Shown here: one piece after another, positions 51,202 through 60,800 of the stretch | Layout: each line of letters begins with the position of its first letter | Numbering within the stretch: position 1 is the stretch's first letter | DNA from: Akkermansiaceae bacterium | Lineage (GTDB): Bacteria; Verrucomicrobiota; Verrucomicrobiia; Verrucomicrobiales; DEV007 | Direction of reading: 5' to 3' | NCBI GenBank assembly: GCA_024233005.1 | Contig: JACKQE010000016.1 | Location: 1 to 64,000 of the forward strand | DNA length: 64,000 bases | The notes under the pieces: model-generated | Database searches by the model: none | The model's input: the letters and a program-made list of their open reading frames with translations, nothing else | What the model was told of the DNA's origin: nothing | Translations under genes and position numbers: made by a program

Positions 51202-52281
51202 ATGACCGCCCCTCAGGAAATACCGGGATTGGCAGAACTCGGCAAGGAGGTCCCCATCGGGGACATCGATCAGGAACTCCGCGAATTTTTCGCGACCGAC
51301 GAAACCGTGACGAAAGCCTCCCTGCTCAACCTCGCGGTCTATTCGGAGCAATCCGACGCCTTGGCCACCAATCCCCCGATTATCAGAGAATTGACCCGGG
51401 AAAACGCGTGTCGCTCGCTCCTCGTGCTGTCTCTTCCCGGGCCGGAACGGAGTGTCCGCGCCTGGGTCGAAGCCCACTGCCATCTCACCGAGGCCGGAGC
51501 AAAGGCCGCCTGCTCCGAACAGGTCAGCTTTCTCCTCATCGGAGGCAGTCCCAGTCTGGTGAGAAGCATGATCTTCTCCAACACCGATTCGGACCTGCCG
51601 TTGGTGCTCTGGTGGCAGGGAGAAATATCGGAGGTTTTTGAAGAAAGACTTCACGCCAGGATCGACCGGTTGATTTTTGACAGCGCCCAGTGGGCCTCTC
51701 CGACGGCTCCATTATTCCGGCTTTCCGCGAGTCTGAAAGAAGGCGCCAGATTCGTTCCTCACGACCTGAGTTTTACCAGGGGCAGTGCCCTAAGAGCCTG
51801 TTTGGCGGCCTGTTTCGAGGAACCCAGAGCGCGGGAAGCCCTGCCCCAGCTGGATGCCATCGAAATCCGGCATAGCCCAGGACAACCAGGGTTCATGGCC
51901 GCCCTATGGCTGATCACCTGGATCACTCATCGTCTCGGTTGGACCCTTCAAGGCTCAGCCTCTATCCATGGGACCTATCTATTCCGTTCCAAAAACGGCA
52001 GGGCGGTGGAAGCCCATCTCATCTCAACCCCCGACAGCGGACCCGCATTGGTTGGATTGAAAACCTGGGGTGCGGGCTTTGTTTTTGAAGCATCTTTGGA
52101 TGATGATCAGGACTATTGGAAATTGCTGATTCAGTTTGATACGCTCCAACAGGAAAGCCTGTTCCCGGCACGTTCCCAAACCCCGTGCGGGCTGTTGGGG
52201 GAAATCCTTGGGCGAGCGGGACGAAACCGGTCTATGATCGAGGCGCTCCCCAGACTGAGGGAACTGCTCGTGAGCAACTGA
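51202..52281 (+). CDS. opcA: OpcA-like glucose-6-phosphate dehydrogenase assembly protein
   Basis: A protein of 359 residues matching the OpcA/DUF-type G6PD assembly factor known from cyanobacteria and actinobacteria, where it activates or tetramerises G6PD. Features are ENACRSLLVLSLPGPERSVRAWVEAHC with ACSEQVSFLL after it, VRSMIFSNTDSDLPLVLWWQGE and FIDS-like LIFDSAQW, and the C-terminal glucose-6-phosphate-dehydrogenase-subunit domain. It begins 12 bp after zwf. The pairing makes the assignment strong; sequence alone would be moderate. Confidence 0.85.
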   Translation: MTAPQEIPGLAELGKEVPIGDIDQELREFFATDETVTKASLLNLAVYSEQSDALATNPPIIRELTRENACRSLLVLSLPGPERSVRAWVEAHCHLTEAGAKAACSEQVSFLLIGGSPSLVRSMIFSNTDSDLPLVLWWQGEISEVFEERLHARIDRLIFDSAQWASPTAPLFRLSASLKEGARFVPHDLSFTRGSALRACLAACFEEPRAREALPQLDAIEIRHSPGQPGFMAALWLITWITHRLGWTLQGSASIHGTYLFRSKNGRAVEAHLISTPDSGPALVGLKTWGAGFVFEASLDDDQDYWKLLIQFDTLQQESLFPARSQTPCGLLGEILGRAGRNRSMIEALPRLRELLVSN

Positions 52282-52288
52282 ACACGTT

Positions 52289-52816
52289 TCAGGTTCCCGG
52301 TGGAAGGAGAACGCTTTCCTGACTCGGATCAAGCACCGGCGCGGGGGTCGGGATCGGCGAATCATCAACCACCGGCTTGGGTGCGGAAGGAACCGTGGCA
52401 CTTGGATGGCGGACCCCGGGACCTTCGACCAACAAGTGGGTGATTTGACCAGCGGATCCTTGGAAGGTCATTTCAAGATCGTAGAATCTGGCGATCGCTT
52501 GGAGAAGTTCCCGGCGCGATACATTGGCCGAGGCATAATGAAACAATGGAGCTCCCACTGGTAATCCCCGCAAATCACATTTCAGCTCGGAGATCGGCTC
52601 CTGTTGAAAAATTAGCTCCGGGGTCATATTGCGGTATTCCGCCTCGAATCGCTCATCCATCCATTTGGCCATCACGGGATCGTCGGTGGACAGAAAACCC
52701 GGTCCGGTAGGGGGAATGGCCGTAGGAGTTTGACGCGGCCCCGTGGAACCACTCTCCGGACCGCAGGATGCCAATCCCAAGCCAAGGAGAATCAGCTGTA
52801 TTGTCTTCCAATTCAT
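52289..52816 (-). CDS. Small putative lipoprotein
   Basis: A protein of 175 residues. The signal peptide ends in the lipobox LGLGLASC, so the mature protein is probably lipid-anchored. After a Pro/Thr-rich linker (TPTAIPPTGPG) it has a helical middle (VMAKWMDERFEAEYRNMTPEL), and the ANVSRRELLQAIARFYDLEMTF stretch. The C-terminal third is proline-rich and low complexity (PKPVVDDSPIPTPAPV). The helical part resembles no family I know. It is convergent with opcA (7 bp apart) and lies 80 bp downstream of araD on the same strand. Function unknown. Confidence 0.7.
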   Translation of the reverse strand: MNWKTIQLILLGLGLASCGPESGSTGPRQTPTAIPPTGPGFLSTDDPVMAKWMDERFEAEYRNMTPELIFQQEPISELKCDLRGLPVGAPLFHYASANVSRRELLQAIARFYDLEMTFQGSAGQITHLLVEGPGVRHPSATVPSAPKPVVDDSPIPTPAPVLDPSQESVLLPPGT

Positions 52817-52896
52817 GGGGGGCGGGAAACCAAGCGTTCTTACGCCTGGGCTTATTCATTCAAAGAAGCCGACAATACACCCTGAAGGCAGACTTG

Positions 52897-53610
52897 TCAT
52901 TGTCCTCCTTTTCCTTGGCCGTAATAGGCCCCGGGACCGTGCTTGCGGAGGTAATGCTTTTGCAGCAGGTGATCCGGCAGCTCCTGGTGACGATGTCCGG
53001 CCAACTGCCAGGTCCCGATTGCCATTTGGCAGCACACTTCAAGGGCCACGGAATTTTTCACGGAATCCATCGCTGTTTTTCCCCAGGTGAACGGCGCATG
53101 GTATTTCTGGAAGCAGGCCGGCATGGCTATGGGATCAATCCCTTCCTGGCGAAAACACTCCACGATGGCGCGACCGGTATTGGATTCATAATCCTCCGCC
53201 ACTTCATCGGGAGTCAATTCCCGCACCACCGGCACCGTGCCATAAAAATGATCGGCGTGAGTAGTGCCTAGACAGGGGAGCGCCACCCCGGCCTGCGACA
53301 GCATGACCGCGTGCCCACTGTGGGTGTGGGTGATACCTCCGATGGCTTCAAATTCGCGGTAGAGAATCCGGTGGGTCGGTGTGTCTGAGGAGGGATTCAA
53401 GGTACCTTCGACCACGGCGCCCTCCAAATCAAGAATGACGAGATGTTCAGCCCGCAAGTCTGCGTACGGCATTCCACTGGGCTTGATGACGAACCAGCCA
53501 CGATCCCGGTCTAATCCGGAAACATTTCCCCACGTGAGCTTCACCAATCCTTCGGACTCGAGCAACAGGTTGGCACGGAGAACTTGGTCACGGAGATCAG
53601 GCAGCAGCAT
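52897..53610 (-). CDS. araD: L-ribulose-5-phosphate 4-epimerase (AraD-type class II aldolase)
   Basis: A protein of 237 residues, close to E. coli AraD along its length. The ribulose-phosphate epimerase forms D-xylulose 5-phosphate and so links L-arabinose (and related pentoses) to the pentose phosphate pathway. Landmarks are LTWGNVSGLDRDRGWFVIK, SSDTPTHRILYREF, GITHTHSGHAVML (zinc-binding histidines), TTHADHFYGTVPV, YHAPFTWGK (third zinc His) and the C-terminal DHLLQKHYLRKHGPGAYYG. No araA or araB is nearby, so it may serve another pentulose route. I chose the ATG at 53610. It lies 56 bp downstream of the squalene/phytoene synthase gene. Confidence 0.93.
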   Translation of the reverse strand: MLLPDLRDQVLRANLLLESEGLVKLTWGNVSGLDRDRGWFVIKPSGMPYADLRAEHLVILDLEGAVVEGTLNPSSDTPTHRILYREFEAIGGITHTHSGHAVMLSQAGVALPCLGTTHADHFYGTVPVVRELTPDEVAEDYESNTGRAIVECFRQEGIDPIAMPACFQKYHAPFTWGKTAMDSVKNSVALEVCCQMAIGTWQLAGHRHQELPDHLLQKHYLRKHGPGAYYGQGKGGQ

Positions 53611-53666
53611 GGTTGGGATCATGCCCCATGCCCCTGACAGGTTCAATCCTCAAGGCGTTGATCCCT

Positions 53667-54647
53667 TCAAATTTTACCCAGCGCCCGCCAGGCGCACCGT
53701 CGGACCATTTGGCGGGAGATTTTGACTTTGGTGTCCAAAGCCCCCTCCCCGGCCTGATCGAGCAATTGCAAAGTTTCTTCAGCCAAGAGGGCCGGAAGGA
53801 GAGTGGCCCATCGCACACGCCCCCATGGCAGGTGCCGGGCGTATTCCTTTCCGGCGCCGACCCATTCCTGTGCCTTGATCCGCCAAATTTCTGCGACGCG
53901 CCCCAAGGCATGCCTGTTGTGAGGACCTTCGTCGTTCCAGCCTGCCATCAGCAGAGAAGGACGGGGCAGATAACATCGCCCTCGCCCAAGGTCCTCCCCG
54001 AGATCTCGCAGAATGTTTACCAACTGCAGTCCCTGACCGTATCTCCTCCCCAAATCCCGCAATCGTTCTGCTTTCTCTGCTGAAATGCCCACCCCGCTGT
54101 CCAAACCCACTCGGGTCCAAAACTCGCCAACACAACCTGCCACGCGGTAGGTGTAGAGCTCCAGAGCGGCATCACTGCCGACGCGCGCGGAGGGGCCGGG
54201 AGTTTGTTCAAACGTTTCCACATCCCACTTCTGCCCTTGAATGATGGTTGTCACGACAGCCTGAACGGCCTCGCGATGGGGTACTTCCAGTGCGGAAACC
54301 AAGGCGAGGATTTGAGGGAGTCGCTCCAGCAGGGCCTTTTCGCCCTCGTGGCTTTGCCTTGGTCCAATCGCGCGCGCCAAGCCTGGCAGGCCATCGGGTG
54401 AAATTTCCTTTACGGCGGCTTCCATTTGATCCAACCAGGCGAGGCGCTCCGCAGGAGGCAGATTGGTTGTATCAGCCACGGTATCTGAGGCCCTGGCCAA
54501 CAGGTACCCCAACGCCACCGGCTCCTGCATCCGCTTCGGGAGGAAGATGATCGAGAGATAGAAGGACCGGGACACGTCCTTCAGAATCCTTCTCAATTCA
54601 TTGGAACGGGTCCGCAAAGAAGGCGTGGTCGGAACCCAAAACGGCAT
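53667..54647 (-). CDS. Squalene/phytoene synthase family protein
   Basis: A trans-isoprenyl diphosphate synthase of 326 residues that condenses two prenyl diphosphates head to head. Features are SRSFYLSIIFLPKRMQEPVA and LLARASDTVADT as the first aspartate-rich motif, and QLVNILRDLGEDLGRGRCYLP as the second. LELYTYRVAGCVGEFW matches the family's YCYYVAGxVG block. In this phylum the enzyme may make squalene, dehydrosqualene or phytoene for hopanoids or carotenoids. I do not see partner genes such as HpnC/E or CrtI in the window. Upstream of araD, downstream of the Gfo/Idh gene, all on the minus strand. Confidence 0.92.
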   Translation of the reverse strand: MPFWVPTTPSLRTRSNELRRILKDVSRSFYLSIIFLPKRMQEPVALGYLLARASDTVADTTNLPPAERLAWLDQMEAAVKEISPDGLPGLARAIGPRQSHEGEKALLERLPQILALVSALEVPHREAVQAVVTTIIQGQKWDVETFEQTPGPSARVGSDAALELYTYRVAGCVGEFWTRVGLDSGVGISAEKAERLRDLGRRYGQGLQLVNILRDLGEDLGRGRCYLPRPSLLMAGWNDEGPHNRHALGRVAEIWRIKAQEWVGAGKEYARHLPWGRVRWATLLPALLAEETLQLLDQAGEGALDTKVKISRQMVRRCAWRALGKI

Positions 54648-54735
54648 GACCCAAGCCTAGCATGTTCCGATGGGGTCCGCCACACCAGCGCAGTTCGGCA
54701 GACGCCATGGCGTGGTTGTTTTCACGCGGAAGGTG

Positions 54736-56037
54736 TCAGACATCCCAACCGGTCCGATAGCCCTCCTCGCGGGCCCACAACTTCATTCCGTCCGCATTTT
54801 CGACAAGATCGCCGGTCTGCGGGTCTACCTTGACGGCTCCGGTGGTGCGGTAGGCGATATTCCCAAGGTGGCAGAGGAGGGTGCTGATCTGGCCTTGGGC
54901 AATGGGCTGGTTGAGAGGTTCTCCTGAGGTGATGGCATTCACCCAATTCTGGAAGTGGGGGACGTCGCTGGGCTTTTCGGTATTTTTGTCGATCTCCTTG
55001 CCATCAAGATCATAGGTCGTATATCCGGAGCCATTGAAATCCATTTCCCCCCCTTCCCCATAAACGGTTACAAAACTCACCTTTTCCGGTTTTCTCTGAT
55101 GGCAACTGGTACCGCTCCAGGTAATCAGGCCTGACTTGCCAAAGGAATAGGCCGCCTCACAGGTGTCGGGAGTTTCCTGGTCATCTTCGAAATGGTAACG
55201 CCCCCCTTCGCAAGTCACCCGTTCCGGATACTGGACACCCAAAGCCCAGCGGGCAATGTCGAGGGAATGAATCCCGTTGTTGGCCAACTCTCCGCCACCG
55301 TAGTACCAGTGCCAATGCCAGTTGTAATGCACCAGATTGTCCTTGAAGGGACGATCCTGCGTCGGTCCCTGCCAGAGCGCCCAATTCAGACCTTCGGGAG
55401 GCGCCGCCGGTTGGCCTTTTCCGATGGTCTGGCGTTTATTGGCATACCAACAGCGGGCATGGAGCACGCGTCCAATGGCCCCTTCCCGCAATTTCTGGAT
55501 GCCTGCGATGCAGCCCGGATAACTCCGTCGCTGAGTTCCCATCTGCACTTTGCGATCGGTGGTTTTGGCAACCTCTACCACCTTGCGGGCTTCATAGGCA
55601 TTGTAGCTTCCGGGTTTTTCCACGTAGACATGTTTTCCGGCACGGCAGGCGGCGATCGCGGCCGGGGTGTGGCAAAAATTCGGCGTGGCGATGGAAATCG
55701 CGTCCAAGTCCCCGTCGTCGAGCATCCGGCGAAAATCTTCGACGGCCTTGGGCTCCTTGCCGCCTTTGTCGACCACCGCCTTGGCGCCGGCAGCAAGTCG
55801 AACTTTGTCGACATCGCAAACATAGGCCAACTCAGCATTCGGAACATCCATCAAGGCGCTGATATGCCCGCGGCCTCGCCCCAGTCCCATGACCCCGACC
55901 CGGACCCGTTCATTCGCCCCTTTCGCCTGCCCCAACAGCAGATTCGGGGCCATGGAGGCAGAGAGCATCGCGGCCGTCCCTCCGACGGATTTAATGAAGT
56001 GCCGACGATGGGTGGGGAGAGGGAGTTCAGGCTTCAT
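54736..56037 (-). CDS. Gfo/Idh/MocA-family oxidoreductase with Tat signal
   Basis: An exported oxidoreductase of 433 residues. It starts with a twin-arginine signal (PTHRRHFIKSVGGTAAMLSA). The Rossmann fold VRVGVMGLGRGRGHISALMD and DAISIATPNFCHTPAAIAAC lead to HVYVEKPGSYNAYEARKV, including the family EKP. The C-terminal domain has YYGGGELANNGIHSLDIARW, VPHFQNWVNAI and ends TGAVKVDPQTGD. Exported Gfo/Idh proteins are abundant in PVC bacteria and are thought to act on periplasmic sugars or polysaccharide breakdown products. The substrate is unknown. The dus gene begins on the other strand at 56092. Confidence 0.92.
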   Translation of the reverse strand: MKPELPLPTHRRHFIKSVGGTAAMLSASMAPNLLLGQAKGANERVRVGVMGLGRGRGHISALMDVPNAELAYVCDVDKVRLAAGAKAVVDKGGKEPKAVEDFRRMLDDGDLDAISIATPNFCHTPAAIAACRAGKHVYVEKPGSYNAYEARKVVEVAKTTDRKVQMGTQRRSYPGCIAGIQKLREGAIGRVLHARCWYANKRQTIGKGQPAAPPEGLNWALWQGPTQDRPFKDNLVHYNWHWHWYYGGGELANNGIHSLDIARWALGVQYPERVTCEGGRYHFEDDQETPDTCEAAYSFGKSGLITWSGTSCHQRKPEKVSFVTVYGEGGEMDFNGSGYTTYDLDGKEIDKNTEKPSDVPHFQNWVNAITSGEPLNQPIAQGQISTLLCHLGNIAYRTTGAVKVDPQTGDLVENADGMKLWAREEGYRTGWDV

Positions 56038-56091
56038 GGTTCGATGCTAAAGCGGGCGCGGGGGATCCGTCAATCCTCTCCAGAGGGCGCA

Positions 56092-57159
56092 ATGACGGAG
56101 GAATCTTGGAATTCCGATTTCAGATTCCCCTTTCTTTGCTACTGTTGGCGGGTGCTCCCCTGGTTCTCCCACCACGCTTTTCCCCTCTATCTTGCCCCGA
56201 TGGCAGGCGTCACGGATCTGGTTTTCCGTCAACTTTGCAAAGAGCATGGAGCAGATGTCATGGTGACCGAATTCGTTTCCGCGGAGGGTATTCTCCAAGC
56301 CGACGCGAGAACCCGGAAATACACTGAATTTGATGATGCCCAACGACCGGTGGGCATCCAGTTGTTCGGCGCCGACGGTCGGCGCATGGGTGAGGCCGCC
56401 CGAAAAATCATCGATTGGAAGCAACCGGACTTCATCGACATCAATTTTGGCTGTCCGGTGAACAAAGTGGTCTCGAAAAACGGGGGATCATCCCTGCTCA
56501 AGGACTGTCCCCTGCTCTCTGAAGTGGCTTCGGAAATCGTCCAGGCGGTTGGCCATCTCGTTCCCGTCACCGCCAAAATCCGGATCGGGTGGGACGCAGG
56601 TCAGATCAACGCTCCGGAAGTCTGCCGCCTCTTGGAAAACTGCGGCGTCCAAGCCGTGGCCGTCCATGGCAGAACCCGCTCCCAGGGTTATGGCGGTGAA
56701 GCCGATTGGGAGGTGATAAATGCCTGTGCCCATTCGGTCGACATTCCGGTGATTGGCAATGGAGATCTCGTCTCCGCAGAAATGGTGGCCCGTCGAAAGG
56801 CCACTACGCGCGTCAGCGGCGTGATGATCGGACGCGCAGCGATGAGCCATCCTTGGATTTTTCGGGAAACAAAGTACTGGCTCAGTCACGGAGAAATGCC
56901 TCCTCCAGTTTCGCTGCGCGGCCGTTGGGAACACATCCTGCGCCACGTCCAGCTCACCTTGGATTGGGGCCGTTACGGAGGAGAACGCCACACCCTGCAA
57001 GCACTGCGCTCACGACTGATGGCCTATTCCAAAGGCATGCCGGCCGGCAAACTGCTGCGTGGCCGGTTTTCTTCGATCTCTTCCCGTGCCGAGTTGGAAG
57101 ACTTGGCGGCGGAGCATTTGGATCTGCACGAGGATTCTGAAGTTCCCTGTGCTGCTTAA
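56092..57159 (+). CDS. tRNA-dihydrouridine synthase (Dus)
   Basis: A flavin-dependent enzyme of 355 residues that reduces uridine in the tRNA D-loop. Conserved blocks are YLAPMAGVTDLVFRQLCKEH, MVTEFVSAEGI, FIDINFGCPVNKVVSKNGGS (active-site Cys in NFGCP), TAKIRIGWD, AVHGRTRSQGYGG, IPVIGNGDLVSAE and VMIGRAAMSHPWIF. I chose the ATG at 56092; it leaves about 30 residues before the conserved core, and the frame upstream, though open, lies antisense to the Gfo/Idh gene. DusB type is likely but not certain, so no symbol is given. An A/T inverted repeat 57175-57200 follows the stop. Confidence 0.93.
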   Translation: MTEESWNSDFRFPFLCYCWRVLPWFSHHAFPLYLAPMAGVTDLVFRQLCKEHGADVMVTEFVSAEGILQADARTRKYTEFDDAQRPVGIQLFGADGRRMGEAARKIIDWKQPDFIDINFGCPVNKVVSKNGGSSLLKDCPLLSEVASEIVQAVGHLVPVTAKIRIGWDAGQINAPEVCRLLENCGVQAVAVHGRTRSQGYGGEADWEVINACAHSVDIPVIGNGDLVSAEMVARRKATTRVSGVMIGRAAMSHPWIFRETKYWLSHGEMPPPVSLRGRWEHILRHVQLTLDWGRYGGERHTLQALRSRLMAYSKGMPAGKLLRGRFSSISSRAELEDLAAEHLDLHEDSEVPCAA

Positions 57160-57174
57160 AAGCGTGGCTTCAGG

Positions 57175-57200
57175 AACCGAAAATTAACTCCTTTTCGGTT
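57175..57200 (+). terminator. Possible terminator after dus
   Basis: AACCGAAAA (57175-57183) pairs exactly with TTTTCGGTT (57192-57200) around an eight-base loop. The T-tract afterwards is short (TTTC), so it is weaker than the other terminators listed. It lies 15 bp past the dus stop. Confidence 0.45.
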
Positions 57201-57302
57201 TCATGGCGTCAGCCGGTGGCGTGTCCGGCCGGTTTTCTGAATTACGGAATTCGCTCGCAACTGGGATAGGAAAAGGCATCTTGGCAAGGAACCGAACACT
57301 CC

Positions 57303-57803
57303 ATGAAGGAATACCCTCTCGATTGCCGCCCGGGCTCAGTGCCACGCTCTGTCAGCCAAATCCCGTTTTTTAGGGAAGTCGATCCGGCGTTGATCGAAAA
57401 ACTGCTGCCTTCCGTCACCGTGCTGGACTGCGAAGCGGGGGACATTATCACTTCTGAGGGCGACGATGATCAAACGCTGCACTTCCTGCTCAAAGGACGC
57501 GTCCGGGTCAAAAAGGACGGCACCATCATCGGAGCCATGGCCGAACCGGGCACGTTGTTCGGCGAAGTGGCTCTCCTCAAGGACGGCCCCCGCACCGCCA
57601 CACTCGTCGCGGAGGACCATGTTTATTGCCTTCGGGTGAAATCAGGCTTCCTCAACACCTTGAGTGTGGCTGAGCAGCACGCTTTTTCCGCCATCCTCTA
57701 CCGTTTTCTGGCAAGGCTGCTCGCTGACCGACTCGACAAAACATCCATCAAACTGGCCCGGGCTGAACAGATGTTCGCCGAGGAAAGAGCGAAACACTCC
57801 TGA
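57303..57803 (+). CDS. Stand-alone cyclic-nucleotide-binding (Crp-type) domain protein
   Basis: A protein of 166 residues with one cNMP-binding domain: SQIPFFREVDPALIEKLLPS, HFLLKGRVRVKKDG, PGTLFGEVALLKDGPRTATLVA (phosphate-binding cassette with FGExALLxxxPRTA) and a helix FSAILYRFLARLLADRLDKT. It ends without a helix-turn-helix or other output domain. It could gate a partner protein by binding cAMP or cGMP, as seen in other short proteins of this type. The cassette residues for cyclic nucleotide binding appear intact. Its stop lies 63 bp from the end of the convergent megasynthase gene. Confidence 0.85.
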   Translation: MKEYPLDCRPGSVPRSVSQIPFFREVDPALIEKLLPSVTVLDCEAGDIITSEGDDDQTLHFLLKGRVRVKKDGTIIGAMAEPGTLFGEVALLKDGPRTATLVAEDHVYCLRVKSGFLNTLSVAEQHAFSAILYRFLARLLADRLDKTSIKLARAEQMFAEERAKHS

Positions 57804-57866
57804 CCCGGACAGCAGGGAGGATCACCCTCCATCCCACCGGGCCAGGCTCAAACGACAGCTCCCATC

Positions 57867-60800
57867 TCAGGCCTCCACACGGGGACTGGCTCCAAAGGCC
57901 TCCACTTTGTCCTCGGGAAGGAACCATCCCTGCATTTGAAGACGGGCGGGTTCGATTCCAAGTTCGATCAAATAGGCGTAATGCGCCGTCGCATCTTCGA
58001 CGGAGAGCGGTCCCAGTGTGGCCTTGACTTCGGGCTTTTGTCCGGTCAACAAACTGACCAACACACAGCCGGTGATTTCCGAGGCGTCGCGGCCCGCGAG
58101 GAAGCGGATCAGCCCCGTTTGGGCTTCTTCTGAAGCCTTTTCCGCCGCTTCCGGCAGGTAGATGGTCTCTTTCACAATACCCGGGGTGTGCAACTCCCCA
58201 CCGGTGGTGAAGAGAATGTCCTCCTTTTCGAGGAGACGCTGCACCGCATCGGCGACCCGGAAAACCGGGGGGAAGGAATAATCGACCACCAAGGCACCGG
58301 GATTCAAGGACCGGATGTCCAGGATTCCCGGCAAATTGGTGGAAGCGACCACCAAGCTCGCAGTGTAAGCCTCGGCTGGAAGACCTCCGCCATTGGCCGC
58401 CACTGAAACATCCCCTTTGAACCCTGCTTTGCGCACCGCATCACGCACCGAGCCAAGCTCGGCGTCGTTCAGGTAGGGGTCGCAGAGGATCAATTTGGCG
58501 GGATGGGACTGGGTTTGGAGCAACAACTCCAATGTACCGCGACCGATGGATCCCAAACCGATGAATGCCAACGTTTCCCCTTCCAGCCCTCGACCGGCTT
58601 TCGCCAGAATCCCTTCAACGGAACGGATGATCGTGGCGGAACGGGTGGCATCGCCGGTGGTGATGACCGGCAAATCCGTCCGCCCATCGATCCATCGTTC
58701 AATTTCACGGCCGTGATTGGTCGTCGAAGGAATCACGCCGGTCAGGGAAACCGTGCGGGCTCCTGCCTGGGCAGCCAATTCCAATGCCTCTAGAACCGGT
58801 TGTTTGATCCGTTCCAGATGCTTGTAAAAATCCACTTCGAAACAAGGGAGCATGATGACCCCGATCCGCCCCATCGGCAATTCGTAGACATTGGTCAGGA
58901 TTGGGCGACCGCCCATCCACCGTTCGGCGACCTCGTCCCGAGTCACGCCAGCCAAGGACGCCAGGACCTCCGGAATGTAGGTCAGGGCCACCGCATCCAA
59001 AGGCGGGGCACTCGTGCCCACCGTCTCGATTTCGATGTGTTCAAGATCTTCCACCCGGGGCGCTATCAGAGGAATTTCCGCGCCGCCCGACACCGATTCG
59101 GAGGCGGTGAGCAAATAGCGAGCCAGTTGCTCGATTGTCGGATGGCGAAGGAACGCCTCCACGGGCACTTCACGATGGAACGCTGAGGAGACTTCGACCA
59201 CAATCCGAAGCGCCATCAGGGAATCCCCGCCCATTTCAAAGAAATTGTCGGTGATCCCAAAGGCATCGGTTTCGAAACTGTGCCGGAAAATGTCCCAAAG
59301 CATTTTTTCGGCAGGCGTTTCGGGGGCCACCAAGGTAGCGTCCCCCGCCTTACCAAAGGAGGGGACCGGCAAGCGACGACGGTCGACTTTCCGGTTTGGG
59401 GTCAAAGGCATTTCGTCCAAAACCACAAAATACGAAGGAATCATCCCGGCTGGAAGCCTGTCGGCGAGGTAATGACGCAATTCGCCCACAAGGTCGGATG
59501 GAGCACCAGGTTCGGTGACGAGATAGGCCACCAGCCCTTCTCCTGCAGGCAGGTCAGTCCTCTTGGCGACGACTGCCTGACGAACGGAAAGATGGGACGC
59601 AATTTGGGATTCCAATTCACCCAGTTCGATTCGGACCCCTCGGACTTTGACTTGGAAATCCACCCGACCGAGGCACTCAAGCCGTCCGTCCGGCAGCCAT
59701 CGTGCCAAATCCCCCGTGCGGTAGATTCGCTCCGACGTGCCATCGGGAAGTTTGTGTGCAACAAAAGCGGCCTCGGTGAGATCAGAACGGTTCCGGTAGC
59801 CTCTGGCCAAACCGTCACCGCCGATATAAAGCTCTCCCGTGAAACCGGCAGGCAACGGTTGCCGGTGTCTGTCAAGCACGTAAACCCGAGTATTGTCGAT
59901 GGGGCGTCCAATACTGACGCATTCCAAGCCTTCGGTGATCCGCTCCACCGTTGACCAAACAGTGGTCTCGGTGGGGCCATAGAGATTCCACACCTCCTTG
60001 GCACTGTTGACCAATGTATTGGCCAGTTCCCGAGGCAGCGCCTCACCACCACAGAGAATGCGCAGATCGGAGCGGCCTTCCCAGCCCGCCTCAAGCAGCA
60101 ACCGCCAGGTCGCGGGTGTCGCCTGCATGACACTGATCTCTTCGGCATCAAGCAACCGGGCCAACCGTCTTCCATCTTTGACTTCGTCCCGGTTCGCCAC
60201 AACAACCTGCGCACCATGGAGGAGGGGGAGGAAAACCTCGAGAACGGAAATATCGAAAGACAGAGTCGTCACGGCCAGCAACCTGTCTTCGGTCGAGATC
60301 CCTGGCCGGTCGGCCATGGAACCAAGGAAATTCATCACAGCACGGTGGGGAATTTCCACGCCCTTGGGGATGCCGGTGGAACCGGAAGTGTAAATGACAT
60401 AAGCGAGATCGTCCGCGGTGATCCCCGAAATGGCTGGGGCCTCAACTCTCGGCTCAATGTCCTCGGCAGCCAGAGTGATCCAGGGCCCAGAGGGCAGCCG
60501 ATCCATGAGCTCCTTGCTGGTCAGAATCACGGCCGGAACAGCGTCCTGAAGCATCAATTGAAGCCGCTGGGCGGGAAATTCCGGGTCCAAAGGCACATAG
60601 GTGGCCCCTGCTTTGAGCACGCCCAACAATGCCGCCACCATTTCCACGCCGCGGCCCATGGCCACCCCGACGAGTCCCCGAGGGAGCACTCCGGCTGCGA
60701 TCAGCGCTTCGGCCACCCCATTGGAAAGACGGTCGACTTCCGCATAACTGAGTTCGCGATCTCCGCAACTCACCGCCGTGCGGTCTCCATGCCTTGCCGC

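Noticed and set aside
54702..54713. 12-bp palindrome ACGCCATGGCGT between two genes
   Set aside because: No second copy, no link to a regulator and no T-tract; a chance palindrome of this length is not rare enough in 64 kb.
55192..56091. Upstream extension of the dus frame through the antisense of the Gfo/Idh gene
   Set aside because: The first 300 codons have no Dus similarity and overlap a clear gene on the other strand; the ATG at 56092 is the better start.
57816..57832. GGAGG...CCTCC hairpin between the cNMP-domain and megasynthase genes
   Set aside because: Short stem and no T-tract; not a convincing terminator.
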